64,000 nt of DNA from Hydractinia symbiolongicarpus (GCF_029227915.1 NC_079885.1:17433001-17497000), one strand, 5' to 3'; shown: positions 1 through 11,690, counted from the stretch's first letter. The notes: generated by a model from the letters alone, not told the origin. Made by a program: numbers and translations.

Positions 1-902
1 CCACTATTAACAACGCTGCTTCGATACTTTTTTGAGTCATCCCCCCCATCCCCTGCACACCTCCCCACATCAACACATCTCCCGCTCCATACCCTCTGTT
101 CATTGATCATATCCTGGGTATCGACTGTATCATGAGTATCGATGGATACCTATGTACATCAAGCGCACATCGCTATTAAAAAGCTGTTTTGAGGGTAATC
201 TTAGCCATGCATAAATTGAGTAGAGAGTTTAAAGTCTGTACTCAAAAAGTTGATGCTTGTGAAGGGGTTTATTATAGGCATAAAATATGTATATTCCAGA
301 TAAGTTCAAAACTCAATACATGTGCAAAAAAGGCTGTAGCGCTATGGTGCGTACCAGAATATTTTAAAACCCAAGAATCCCTAATGTGTTTGACTATGTC
401 CCAGATAACTTGAAGACATGTGCAACAAGGTTGTTGGGTCCTTATTTCCTTGAGTAGGTTCCAGACTAGTTTCTTTCAAGCTGATCTCTATCGCAAACGG
501 AAGGCACAGAAATATCGAGTCAATAGTGAACTACTCCCGGTAGCATGGCACCCGAACAGAGCCGAAGATTGAGGCTTTCTAAAAAAAAAGAACGCAGTGT
601 GTAAATCTGCACCAAGAGATTAGCACCTGCAACAATGACATGGTTCACATCGAATCCTCATAGACACTGTCTTATGCGAAGTGGATGAGGAAAAGCTGCC
701 AGTGATTCGATGCCAGTACAAAAAACTCATAACGAGCCTCAACACACTAAGGGAGAGGTATCCTGATATGATCGTAAGAGGAACAAGAATGTGATGATCC
801 AAATGGAAGATGTTTAGGGCACGGACAACTTTTACAACAATCATTTTACACTACCTAGTGAAGATGGCTCTTTGAGAACCACAAAAAATATCGAAAATTT
901 AC

Positions 903-1735
903 CACTCTTTTACATAATCCGGAGGTATCTCTACGCCTTTAGGAATCTGCATTAGTTCTCCGAAACGAAACTACGCTTGGGACCACTTTAGAGGTAGTAG
1001 AGCACGCGGTTGTTGGGCTCTGTTATAATATGATACAGTCTATGCGTTTTCTTGCTCCAAAAGGCATCTGTTGCACGTCTTTTCTGATCCCCATAGTCTC
1101 CTACTTTAGGCAGGTAGAGGGAAAGACAATCTTCTCGTGGGGGCTTCTCCTCCGGGTACTCTTAGCAAGGGGTACCTCCTCGAACTTGATTGCTTTCGAA
1201 GGCGTCATGCCAGTCATGGCTGTCCTGGTTTTTTGAGAATCTTCACTGTAGAGCACAGGTATTTTACCCATTTTCTACTAGCCTCCTCTTGTGCATCGTG
1301 TGGCTTAAAGAGTCTTTCCTCAAGGACATCGTTAAACGACTCTACAAAGGCAGTGAAAGTATGATGACATTTCGTCGTAGCCCGCCGTATCTCTACGCCT
1401 TTACCTTCTAGCAGCTTTGTCACATCTGACTTGAACTCGACTCCGTTATGTCATTGGAAAGTCTTGTGGTAACGTAGAGGTCCCGCTTTGTAGATATCCT
1501 TAATCATTTTCGCAACATCTGCAGCTTTTTCCTTCTTAAAGGTCTCGCAGCTTTATGGCTTGACGCAACATTAATTTCCATCAAGATATCTTTGTACATG
1601 TTTCCATATACTTTGTAATGTGGCATATACATCAGATCAAGTTGCTTTGTAACGTTGAAGTGAAGGTGTTCGATTCTTTTTGGGCCTTGAATTGCGATTC
1701 CAGATCTGCTGCGCGTACCCATAATCATTATCGCA
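903..1735 (-). pseudogene. Polinton-type integrase pseudogene
   Basis: Stretches in different frames match, in order, the intact integrase at 42085-43062: a GPKRIEHLHFNVT-like block followed by QLDLMYMP with the first catalytic Asp; a VASSHKAARPL block; a KGVEIRRATTK...HTFTAFVESFN block with the catalytic Glu; KRRATDAFWSKKTHRL; and a final IPPDYVKEW at the C terminus. Several frameshifts and stops lie between these blocks, so no product is made. The 5' end is fused directly to a polymerase fragment, which shows that a deletion removed the polymerase C terminus. Similarity was judged by eye against the intact copy only. Confidence 0.6.
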
Positions 1736-3300
1736 GATTTCGGACAAGTTGATATTGCTGTAGAACGCCTCTCTCGGTCTCATCGAAGCGCTTCTAACAA
1801 TCAATGTATTCATAGGGGTACACTCGCCTTTGAAGCATCATTCTAAAGATCATTTTTATTAAAAAACTATGCCATGTATGGTAGGTTCGACTTTAGTTCC
1901 TCTTTTTCCAGCTACTTGGTGCTCACCAACTTACAATTCCTGTACCTAAAGCCAGCGATGTAGTCGCTTGATATCTCCTCAAATTTCATACGCTCCATTT
2001 TGCAGCTCTAACGCTTTATTACACTAACACCTGTACCGCTAAGGTTATTTGATAGCTTGCCTAAATTCGATGGGATAAATGTACAACTATCAATGAGCCT
2101 CAGCTCTATCTTCTTAAATACTAATAAAGTGATTGAGATGTGCTTAGGGATATTATATTTAAGATTGCATTCGTTGTACGCCGCGTCTTGGTAGAGACCT
2201 GTGTAGGGAGAGTGGTCTCGGATATAGAGATTCTTTGCAGGGTCATTGAATTGCATTGAAAGCGTGCATAGATTTGAGACAAACATACATCGCATTGTGT
2301 TTTCTTGGATGTCGCACTGCCCAGCAGCCTTGAGAGACTTTTTATGCATGTGCTGTGCGTCGTCGCAGCGTGTCGACGTTTTTTTCAGTAATGCTCCTTT
2401 TCGTTATGAATAGAATGTTCACCACAATGTCTGAGTTGTCCTTCTCGCAGCTAGAGATCTTGCTGATGGTCAGGAGGAACTTTAGCCGTCCCCAGTTATA
2501 CCGATCTTCAAACCTGCGTAGTTTAGATATGCATCCAGGATGAGCGCCGATCTCTTTATGATGAAGTGCTGCATTAACGCTCCACCTGAAACACTCTTAA
2601 TTAATGATAGCTTTCTCCAGGCAGCCACCTCTATGTTCGAAGATTCTCTTGTAAGCCTTAGCCTACGGAAGTCGATGTTCTGTGGTAAACCCGCTCTGTG
2701 GTACGGCCGGATGCTCTACATACTTCTTGATCTGCGCGAACATGACATCCAGCACATCATCTACATTGCTGGCCTGAAAAATGTAGGTTAGATTTTCTCT
2801 CCTTCAGGTCTACTGCGTCAGGCTCAACGGCCACTATCTTCTTCTTCTACATCAGCCATATAGACACCTGTACCTTGGCAGATTCCATGTCCTTTACTTG
2901 TTCTTCGATCAGTATCATGACGTTGGGTCTCACCATTGCAATACACACGTTAACGTCAGTTTTTTCAATGCCAGGGACTCGAAAGCATCCGAAGGTCTTG
3001 CGCAGCGCATGCTTATGTTCTTAAGGTGTGAGGTCAACATCTTCCTCTAGTCTCGTATGGACTTTAGATACTTTCAACATAGTTTTCTTCTTTAACTTCA
3101 TCATGAAGGTTGGGTGTCCCCAAGGCGCTGCCTGCTCTGTTGTGTAGGGACATGATTCTGTCCCTATAAAACATGACTTTGCTCTTAAAGCTTCTATAAG
3201 CGCCTTTGACTTGCTTTTTACAACCTTCCGACTTTTCACTATCTCCTGCTTCTGAAATACATTCATGGTTTCAGGTATGCAGAATATTGTCACAAGCTTG
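1735..3300 (-). pseudogene. Polinton family B DNA polymerase pseudogene, N-terminal two thirds
   Basis: Fragments on the minus strand match the intact polymerase at 44912-48139 in collinear order: a DDVLDVMF...PSGF-like block near 2710-2790, a long block from about 2553 back to 2380 (GAHPGCISKLRRFEDRYNWG), a zinc-motif tail NECNLKYNIP near 2160-2180, IDSCTFIPSNLGKLSNNLS near 2040-2090, and YPYEYID near 1801-1823. The region after the equivalent of HAQKVW is missing and runs into the integrase remnant. The 3021-3293 segment is lysine-rich and not assigned. The gene is destroyed by frameshifts and deletions. Confidence 0.55.
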
Positions 3301-3476
3301 ACAGGATTCTTTCCTGTACCTGCTGATCCTTGTGGTCTCTGTGGTCTAATCTAAAAAAGCGACAAGATCGGCGTTGTGTAGCCTGTAATAATCGCTTAGC
3401 CCACAACATTTAGCAATGCCGCGTAATGAATCTAAATAGATTATTCATCTTGCGACTTAATTACTGAATTTATTTT

Positions 3477-3526
3477 TTGATAACGATGTGCGCGTGATGT
3501 GTACATCACGCGCACATCGTTATCAA
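3477..3526. repeat. 50-bp near-perfect palindrome
   Basis: Two 24-base arms starting TTGATAACGATGTGCG are exact reverse complements of each other, separated only by GT. The repeat lies at the inner edge of the right terminal region of the decayed Polinton. A diverged half of the same sequence occurs at 154-180 in the opposite terminal region. It would fold into a cruciform or long RNA hairpin. Confidence 0.9.
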
Positions 3527-3551
3527 AAGGAACATGTTATGGTATCCATAG

Positions 3552-3590
3552 GTGAGGTACATGTTATGGTATCCATAACATGTACCTCAC
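3552..3590. repeat. 39-bp perfect hairpin, 18-bp arms and 3-base loop
   Basis: The arm GTGAGGTACATGTTATGG, a TAT loop and its exact complement. The same words occur partly again at 3535-3560 (ATGTTATGGTATCCATAGGTGAGG), so the terminal region of the decayed Polinton is built from iterated short palindromic words. Confidence 0.9.
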
Positions 3591-3640
3591 GGAGGGCACG
3601 GGGATGCGTTGATGTAGGGAGGTATGCGGGGGATGTGCGG

Positions 3641-3760
3641 AGGATGACTAAGAATAGCATTGTATCAGCGTTGTAAATAGGTATCCATCGATACCCAGGA
3701 TACACGCGATGAACAGAGGATAGGAGGCGCGGGATGTATCGATATGGGGAATGTGCGGGT
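3641..3760. repeat. Inverted copy of the 10-160 terminal repeat
   Basis: Read on the minus strand, the words CTCTGTTCAT, TATCCTGGGTATCGATGGATACCTAT, ACAACGCTG, AGTCATCC and ACATCAACGCATC occur here and, on the plus strand in slightly different order, at 10-160. This is the support for terminal inverted repeats in the decayed element. The boundary is approximate because both copies have diverged and carry internal sub-repeats. Confidence 0.55.
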
Positions 3761-3830
3761 GATGTGTGCGCGCTGTTCAAGAACGAACATATACCTGGGG
3801 ACAAGGCTGAGGATTTTAAAAAATTATTCT

Positions 3831-4335
3831 TATAAGAAAGCGTGTTCTAAGAATAATGCTGAGGTAGGTTCTTTATAGATCGTTTATCACCCGAAGTTGA
3901 CGAAAAATTTGTTTATTTTATAAGCAACTAAAGATTTTGGTCAGATCTCAAGCTGCACATATTTCAGTAAATATCTACAATCGTGTGTTTAATTTTTGGG
4001 GAAATGGTTGTTTTTTTGGCCATTTATCGAAATGCTAGAACGGCATCGCCTGACAAATGCTCCGCAGTCGAAAGGCTATAAAAGTTCTACTTATGTGAAG
4101 GGTAGGTAAGGAGCGTTACAAATGCGCTAGTCGCGGTTTCTGCGATTTCCACATTGTATACTAACGTGAAGGGCCGGAAAGTTCCAAAAATTTTCCATGT
4201 TGTCGTCGACAAGATAATTAAACTTTGAGATTTCGGATCTAACCAAATAACCCAACATCCTAAGTCATTGCTTATGGGTATGATCTTATACAAGCAGAAA
4301 AATTGAAATTGATTAAGACTGCAGAAACGAACAAA
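3831..4335. other. Upstream region of the innexin gene, no feature recognised
   Basis: About 500 bases of ordinary AT-rich sequence lie between the decayed Polinton and the first ATG of the innexin. No TATA box in a convincing position and no ORF. A 5' untranslated exon may lie here but cannot be placed. Confidence 0.3.
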
Positions 4336-7300
4336 ATGGTGAATGTAGCTACGGACTTGACGAAGATGTTAAAAATCAACATCAAATCAAGATTTGATAG
4401 CCACACAGACCAGTACAACAGGATATTTATGGTCAAGCTGCTTCTTGTGTGTTCTATTATCATGGGGATTAGCTGGTACTCAGACTCCATAAATTGTATT
4501 GTGCCAGGTATGTATCATTACTATTTTCAGATCGGAAAATCCACAAGGCTTGGCTCTGTTTTCACGAAAGTTTTACGCGGACAGGAAAAATATCATTTGT
4601 TTAAAGTGAGGACAGAGCATCTTTTAAAGAAGAATAAACCAATTTTTTTAATGGTATATGCTTTGCAACTAAGAGTCATTTCTCCAAGGACATTTTCGAC
4701 GTATGTTGCTCCTTGCTACAACAAAAATGTGTTAGCTAATTCTGAATGATTGTAGTTTTAACAAAGCTTTTTTCTGTTAAAGGTAGAAATTATGTAAACG
4801 AGGCAGTATTGATGCATAATTCATTCGAAGAACAACAATAAGTGGTGATATACCTTGATTGTAGGATTTCATGTTTCATTTAATTGTAACGAGGAGTATA
4901 ATGCTTACGAAAAGTTAATTACATTAAAGCGTTTATAGCTAGGTATAGAATCATTATATGCAATTAAGGCACACGCTCATCAAAGTAATTAATAGAATTC
5001 GCATTTAGCCGTTTGTCTCGTTTACCCAAAGTTAAAACTCGCTAAATTTTCTCCACGTTAATATTTTTCGGCATTCCCTTATGCCGAAAAATATTACCGT
5101 GGAGAAAATTTAGCGAGCTGCAGCCTTCATACTTATATTCATAAATAACGCCTGATTTTGAAAAATGATATATTTTGAATCCTCGCAAATCCATGTAATC
5201 GAGATGTTACTTTCTAACGACCTTTAGAATGGGCTTCCGTGAATAAAGAATGAACTTTTTTAAATCTTCAATTTTCAATTCTACAAGCTCAAATGCTTTT
5301 AGTAGTTATGTATTGTTGTAATAGTAAAGAAGCTCTCAACGGATCACACTTGCCCATAAGGAACAAAATGTAATTGACCTGTTTGATATGTATGTACCTG
5401 CATCATTTAAAGCTTGTTCACCTGCTCTGTCCCGGGCTATAAGAAATAAATGACCAAACTAGGTACCCCAAAAATAGCCCTCATATTCACCCATAGAGAA
5501 CAAGATAGAAAATTTGAGATAAAACAAAATAGCAACCAATAAAGGAGGGAGCTTAGTGAAATTTGCTAAAAGTCAGCTAGGCCTCAAGTGTCCCAAAATC
5601 GGCTCACAAACTTACTCATAAAGAACAAAATTAGGATTTTGCACGGCAGTTCTATAACCTTTGAAGAGTCAAGCCACACAACTTTAAAAGTTGGGGCTCA
5701 CCCATGGTCAGCTGCCCCCTTTTGTCCTGATCTCTGAAGCTCTGAAGTGGGTCACTTCACAAAAATTTGCGATTCCAGTTTTAAATTTCCAAATTTTCAC
5801 GATTCCAAATTTAAATTTCCAAATTTTCACGATTCCAAATTTATATGAGATAACACCAACAAAGATTATATAAAACGAAAAAACCTCACCATCAATGAAG
5901 CCATTATATCACACAAAAAATGGTTCCAAATCCAGACTTTTCATGATAGTAATCGAATTTTTAAAGACTTTTTGCAAACAAATTTATTTAAAACATTACA
6001 GAATTTGTAATCATAACTAATATTAAATATGTGTTTATAAAACAAAAACATCCACATGAATCCTGCTGAAATCGATTAATGTCTTTTTCAAGGTTTTTTT
6101 TAACGAAAGTTGCAACTGACTTTATTATGATTCTACATAGTAAAATTGTAAGGTTTAATGCAATGTTTTCCTGGCTAAGCTTTAGCGAGCCACTATAGCG
6201 CTTCAGAGATCAGGATCAAAAATGATAGCTGACTAGGGAAAAGCATCGGTTATTATTTAGGTAAGTTTTTGCGTATTCTAATCCACAACAGCTATATCTA
6301 TGCGTGTGACAAATTTTAGCCATGTTTCTAATGGGGGATCCTCTGACTCACAGAGCTTCAGAGATTAGGACTAAAGATCTGATCATGGGTGAGCACCGAC
6401 TTTTAAAGAAAGTTTTTGTGTGGCTTGACTCGTCAAAGGTTATAGAACTGCCGTGCAAAATTCTAATTTTGTTCTCTATGAGTAAGTTTGTGAGCCAATT
6501 TGGGAATATTTAGGGTCTTGCTGTCTCAAATTCTCTATCTTTTTTTGATGGGTGAATATGGGGTCCATTTTGGGGTACCTAGTTTTGTAATTTATTCCTT
6601 ATGACCCCATAGGCAAACCAGCTGATCAAGCCTAAAATGATGCACCAGGTGCATACATATCAAACAGGTCACGCATTGATTCCAGTATAGATATATTTAT
6701 ATCAAACTGAAGCTGTTAAACCTGTATAAATATGATTAATAATAATAATATCAATTTCGATCAAGAAGATTTTTGTTCCTTATAAATAAGTATAATCCTT
6801 TGAGACCTCCTGTACTGTAACGTTGCTTCATTTTTTTAGATTCGCACAAAATCGATGAAAAATTTGTTTCGTCTGCATGTTGGATACAGGGTGTATATGT
6901 ATTCAAAGAGTTGCAAGACAAACAAGAAATGGTGGCTTACTATGGCTTGCCAAAAAGGATGAGCGATGATGGGCTGTATGGAAACAGATATTTCTGTTCT
7001 ATTGAAGAAGAAGATAAATATAAAATGTTATCAAACAGAAAATGTGTTGCCATGAAAAAGACCTTTTATTTACAAGTACGTTTGTAGTTTTCGCTTTTTC
7101 TTAACACGTTTTTTTATGGAAACATTTTTATGAACCCCGGGATCAGCGTGAAAAATTTAGGAAGTCTTTAGTAAGTTTGGGCTCAAAATATCTGAAGTTG
7201 AAAGGTTAATTAAGGCTAAAAAATAACCCTGGCACTAACTCTTTTCATTTTGATCAAAAATTGAGGAATGCTTACAGAATTTAGAGGCTGGAAATGGCAG

Positions 7301-10300
7301 TTTATTCAAGGAATTCTGAATCCGCCTTCAGATTAAGACTAAATAAAACCCGTATGTAAGCTAAACAATTTGATATACACATTACATGATATTACGTTTT
7401 AGTATCAATGGATGCCATTTCTTACTGCAGCGCTAGCTATTCTTTACTACCTACCTTACGTCTTCCAACGAACTGTTAATAGCGAGTTTTTAACATTAAC
7501 AAAAAGCATTAAAGAAGAATCACCTGATGCGACAAAGATTGCTCAGTATTATTTTGATAGAACAAGCAGAACTGTCGGTTGCTGCGGAACCTTTTTGAAG
7601 GTGTTGTTGAATTTACTTATAAAAATGATGTACATTGTGGTGAATGCGTTCATCTTTTACGCGTTGAATTACCTGTTTAATGGTGATTTTTATTATTATG
7701 GAACACAGTGGTTAAAATGGATGCGACATAATAACACAATTGCGTATGACTACATGGGCTTAAGAGATTTCCCTAAGCCAGGTAATTGACCTATTTTTAT
7801 TCTTGTTGGAGTAATGTAGTGCAAACTAAACTGATGATGAGGATATATTTTAATGATAGAATGTCTCAAAAAGCTCATATTTTATTAACCTAAAAACCTG
7901 TAAAATCGTCTTTATCCGTTAGAATTTCATAAGTATTTTTTTGTTAGTACAACGATAATCTTTTGTATTCTCAGTCGAGGATTACTTTTTAAGTGTGATA
8001 GGAAAACACGATGCACATAATATCTCATGCTTAAGTGTTGCTTACTTTTTGCTTATTGATCATCTGCTTGGAAAAACCAGATTCCCATGTTTTTACACTC
8101 GGTGGAAAAACCAGATTCACATGTTTTTACACTCGTTGGAATAGACCAGACCAGATTCACATGTTTTAACACTCGGTTAGATTGGATTGACCAGCCCATA
8201 GCCCACATCGAGGATTTCACGAGAAGTTTGGAAACTATGTCCCTGTGTTTTATTAATCCTCCTTGTTTGTTCTGTCACCGACAAGTAGCTTTGTTTTATG
8301 AAGAATTTAAGCCCTGTACTACTTATTTAAAAAACTATGTATTGTAAAAACTATAAAACATTACGTACGAAATAAATGGCTTGACCCCTGCCCCAACATA
8401 CACGCAACCAGAGCACCGTTTATCCTCCTTCCTTCCGTACATAACTTTACCATTCACCTCCACCATTTTATCTTGCTATATCCTGGTTGTTGATTCTGGT
8501 AATTCTAAAATCAGTAATAGTGGCTGTACCACTATCAAACTTGAAGGGAACTTATAAAAATCGGAAAAATTTTGGATTCAGGCGTGTTAGCAAGAAAAAC
8601 TACATTTTCCGTATAAAAAATAAAAAAGAGGAAAGAAAAAAATCATGACAATTTCCAAAGAGTTTTTTCCCCTTTTTGTGGAACACCTTCTGTCCCTTTA
8701 AATATCTCCGCGTAATTAAGATAACACCTTACCCCTGACTTGCGTAAGTATAATCGATGGCTGCGTTTTGTATCGTTTTACCACAGTAATATTATTGCGT
8801 ATTATGATGTTATTATTAATGTTATTGTTTTTTTCATGTAATGTTTCGGTATGCATTAAAAAATGTTTTAAGCATGCCAAATATTCAACTGTTTATAGGA
8901 CGAACTCAAAGTTTTGAATTAACTTGAACCACTCAACTATAATCGATATCTTCTTACTTTCATATTGCTCAAATTTCAGGTAATGAACTGCTTCCACCTT
9001 TTGGCTACTGTGAACTGTACGAAGTAGCCAAAGAAAAGGTAGAAAGGCGTGCTAACCAACATAAGTTTATTTGCGAAATGTCTCAAAATGTTTTATATCA
9101 ATACTGTCTCATCGTGTTATGGTTTGCCATCCTTCTTGGGATTGTATTGTCTGTCATCGGCTTCTTATTTCTGCTCATGCATTACCTATTTGGAATTTGC
9201 ATCAGGTAAGGAAATATGTCAAATAAAATGTGTTTTTTATAACGGTTTTGTAGGATACGCCTGTCTTTTGCGTTGAGGCGGTGCTAAGAGATGGTCTCCA
9301 TTTTATTGTTCTTTGCTGCAGTTTTCAACGTTAAGAAGTTGAGAGCTACGACCAAGAACGCTATAATGGAAACCAGCCCAAAGTTAATGCCTTCCTTTTT
9401 CACGTCAGGCCTTAAGGGGGATTTTCACGAAACGAATTAAACAGCGAATTCGACGGCGAATTGTATCTGAGCATGCGCAGTTTTGTTTGTTTTGATTTTG
9501 CATCGAACTGCGCATGCTCAGATACAATTCGCCGTCGAATTCGCCGCTTAATTCGCTTAGTGAAAATCCCCCTTTAAAGGGGCTACGAACTGGTTAAAAT
9601 GCTCACATTCCGCATATCCCGCGCACATATTAAAAATCCGGCAAACGCGTTTTGCGCAAATGAACAGACCAGCGCACTTTGCTCGCTGGTTCAATATTTT
9701 TTTTGAAACGTACATTACAAAGGAATATTTCAGCAAGACTCATTCTGGATGAAAACATGACCAAGGCTGGAGAAGATAAAAAAATTCTAGATATATCTAT
9801 ATGTTTTAGTCTGTAAATTACATACATGCCGGAAAAATAGCCATTTTTGTTTTTCGCCGCCTCCAGCCCGACTTTTATGTAAGTCACTAAAGTCGAAAAC
9901 CAACGGCCGTTCCGTAGCCCCTTTAACATGATCGCCCAGTTCTAAGGGACGGTTTCCATTATACATTATTTCTGGATAAACCTTCCAACGTTCGATATTT
10001 GTAAATTCGTATAAGAGTTTTTTTCTGACCAAGATGCCTGTTGAGACATATCAAATTCCAACTGAGAATATTGCAAAACCTTTTGCAAAACTTTGGAAAC
10101 ACAGGACCTAGGCATATTTAGTGCGAGTGTCATGAACTCTTTACTTTTTTACGCCTGATTTCTTTAGGCCAATCTTTAATTCACTCAAACTCTTATGAGC
10201 GGAGACTAAGAATTAACGCTAGGGTTACCTGTGACGGCCAACAGGTTGGAAACTTTTTTTTCTTTTTTCAGACAAAAGTATCAGTTCAAGAAGAAGCTGT

Positions 10301-10410
10301 ATGGAATAGCATTAACATTTCGCGAATTGGAATATTTGGATTTCATCAGGAAAAAGAATGTTGTTCTATACGGAGAAGTTTTAATCAAATTGCGTGAATT
10401 AGGAAAATAG
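4336..10410 (+). CDS. Innexin gap-junction protein, five exons
   Basis: Innexins are four-pass plasma-membrane proteins that form gap junctions and hemichannels in invertebrates. Coding exons: 4336-4507, 6840-7075, 7403-7781, 8980-9205 and 10272-10410, with GT/AG introns and matching phases (1,0,1,2), giving about 383 residues, a normal length for the family. Exon 1 carries the first membrane segment and the ISWYSD...NCIVP loop. Exon 3 opens with YQWMPF, the innexin hallmark in the second membrane segment, followed by a third hydrophobic stretch. Exon 4 contains extracellular cysteines (GYCELYE, FICEMS) and the fourth membrane helix. Exon 5 is a short charged cytoplasmic tail. I chose ATG 4336; an ORF can be read back to 4303 but only from a non-ATG codon. 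No stop or frameshift is seen, so the gene looks intact. An extra upstream exon cannot be excluded. Confidence 0.9.
5038..5117. repeat. 80-bp hairpin in innexin intron 1
   Basis: Arms 5038-5057 plus 5059-5074 pair with 5081-5096 plus 5098-5117, with only one unpaired base per arm and a TCCCTT loop. This is either a very small foldback element or a remnant of one; no target duplication is clear. Confidence 0.85.
5370..6675. mobile_element. Foldback element with ~350-bp inverted arms, innexin intron 1
   Basis: The stretch 5370-5765 reappears as its reverse complement at about 6300-6675 (shared words GACCTGTTTGATATGTATG, GGTACC..., CTCATAAAGAACAAAATTAG, GCACGGCAGTTCTATAACC, GGGGCTCACCCATG). The arms are diverged by scattered substitutions. 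The centre (5765-6300) is AT-rich without an ORF and starts with a 30-31 bp tandem motif (AAATTTCCAAATTTTCACGATTCC, 5775-5845). No transposase is encoded, so it is a non-autonomous element of unknown superfamily. Confidence 0.7.
8069..8176. repeat. 34-bp tandem repeat, three copies, innexin intron 3
   Basis: Units beginning TGGAAAAACCAGATTC and ending TTTACACTCG start at 8069, 8103 and 8137; the third has a small insertion (GACCAGACCAGATTC). Intronic, no coding meaning seen. Confidence 0.85.
9355..9968. mobile_element. Nested small inverted-repeat elements in innexin intron 4
   Basis: Three foldback elements are stacked. The outermost pair of inverted ends is TATAATGGAAACC near 9362 and GGTTTCCATTATA near 9951. 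Inside are a 157-bp near-perfect palindrome (9416-9572; arms start GGGGGATTTTCAC) and next to it a roughly 343-bp element (9579-9921) with ends GGGGCTACG. The two inner elements are flanked or separated by TTAA/TTTAA, a target typical of piggyBac-like MITEs, although the exact boundaries are one base ambiguous. The 9880-9926 end is found again at 27560-27600, so that family is dispersed. Confidence 0.7.
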
Positions 10411-10706
10411 ACATTTCTTTCCAATTTTTTGTTACTTTAACTACTGAACATAAGAAAATAGACATTTCTTTCCAATTTTTTGTTACTTTAGCTACTGTAC
10501 ATAAGAAAATAGACATTTCTTTCCAATTTTTTGTTACTTTAACTACTGTACATAAGAAAATAGACATTTCTTTCCAATTTTTTGTTACTCTAACTACTGT
10601 ACATAAGAAAATAGACATTTCTTTCCAATTTTTTGTTACTTTAACTACTGTACATAAGAAAATAGACATTTCTTTCCAATTTTTTGTTACTTTAACTACT
10701 GTACAT
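10402..10706. repeat. 51-bp minisatellite, six copies, over the innexin stop codon
   Basis: Units of the type GAAAATAGACATTTCTTTCC... start every 51 bases at 10402, 10453, 10504, 10555, 10606 and 10657 with very few differences. The innexin TAG (10408-10410) is the TAG inside the first unit, so the array forms most of the 3' UTR. The unit length is a multiple of three, which explains a long open frame on the minus strand that is not a gene. Confidence 0.95.
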
Positions 10707-10778
10707 ATTCGTAAATAGTTAGTACGATGTTTTTTTTTACTGTAACTATAGTTTTGAGTGGATGTAAATTGATACAAT

Positions 10779-10784
10779 AATAAA
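10779..10784 (+). promoter_or_regulatory. Candidate polyadenylation signal of the innexin gene
   Basis: AATAAA lies 370 bases after the stop codon, just beyond the minisatellite, and is followed at 10801 by a CA dinucleotide and an A-rich run. Position and word fit a poly(A) site. Confidence 0.5.
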
Positions 10785-10799
10785 CGCTAAGTCTTTTAG

Positions 10800-11690
10800 C
10801 CAAAAAAAAAAAGATACTAGACTTTCAGTAATAGGACTTACTAAAGTTAATCCGCAAGCACTTTACGACGCATATTGCACTGCTTTTTAGAAGCAGAGCT
10901 ATTAACAATCATAACAAAATCTTTTACAGGTTGAATTACAGCATAGTTTGCAACCACATCACTAACATAACCAAACCGACTTACAGTAGAATCTGCGACT
11001 GGTGAGCTAAAATTTTACAAATCTTCCGGTCAACAGTATAGACGACAACTTGACAATTTTGCAACTCTATTCTTAATAAGACTTGCTCGATTCTATTATT
11101 GACGATCCAGTAGAATGCAAAGGTATTATTTGATGAGCTATGCTAGATAATCCTTTAAATTTTCATTTCCAATTATGGTTTTAACGAGACGAATTTTGTT
11201 CAACTAATTCGAGCTCTAGGGGTTAAAGTACGAGTCGTTCCTTCCGAGGGACCGAGTTCAAGCACGCCATATTGATTATTCTCCAGCTTGTTCACCAAGC
11301 TGCGAAGCAAAGTTTTTTAAAGAGAAGAGAAATATTCAATTCGGTTAGTATAATTATTTAATGCCTAAATTTCAGTTCTATCAAGATGAAAATATCATCA
11401 TGTTTTCTAGCCATGTGTAAATCTGAAAACAAAACAATTTCAAGATTTTTTTATGTTGCGGTTGTGGCACTCTAGCTAGCTCTTTAGCTACCTCTAATGG
11501 CTAAAGAATAAAAGTAGCCAAAATGCAGTTTTTGACTAACTAACAACAAAATTCTTAATCAATATTTCTTATGCTAAATGCAGTTAGTAGGTATCGACAC
11601 CTCTTGTTACTGTCATGAAAACTTACTCCTCAAAATAAAATTGCTGAGTATTTTTTTTTAGCTGGATGGGGTAACGACAGGCTGTTTCCC
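10800..11690. other. Gene-free DNA after the innexin gene
   Basis: AT-rich, no ORF over 60 codons that looks like protein. A weak tRNA-like patch at about 11210-11270 is treated under rejected observations. Confidence 0.4.

Larger units (their letters stand above)
1..3830 (-). mobile_element. Decayed Polinton/Maverick remnant with inverted ends
   Basis: The minus strand carries broken pieces of a protein-primed family B DNA polymerase (about 3300 to 1735) and directly downstream an rve-type integrase (about 1735 to 903), both related to the intact Polinton later in the window. The first 190 bases, read forward, match the reverse complement of parts of 3490-3800 (shared blocks around the ...ATCCTGGGTATCGA... 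and ACATCAAC motifs), so the coding remnant lies between inverted repeats. The window begins inside the left repeat, so the true left end is not seen, and the right end near 3830 is approximate. Many stops and frameshifts show an old, dead copy. In this copy polymerase and integrase are on one strand in tandem; in the intact element they are on opposite strands, so it is a different lineage. Confidence 0.6.

Noticed and set aside
4303-4335. Upstream extension of the innexin N terminus
   Set aside because: Open only from TTG, not ATG; eukaryotic initiation favours ATG 4336.
10385-10777. 130-codon minus-strand ORF with repeated KVTKNWKEMSIFLCTV units
   Set aside because: It is the read-through of the 51-bp minisatellite, whose unit length is a multiple of three; no independent protein signal.
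11205-11270. tRNA-like sequence (CTAGGGGTTAAAG...GAGTTCAAGC)
   Set aside because: B box is poor, no acceptor stem can be paired; at most an old SINE trace.
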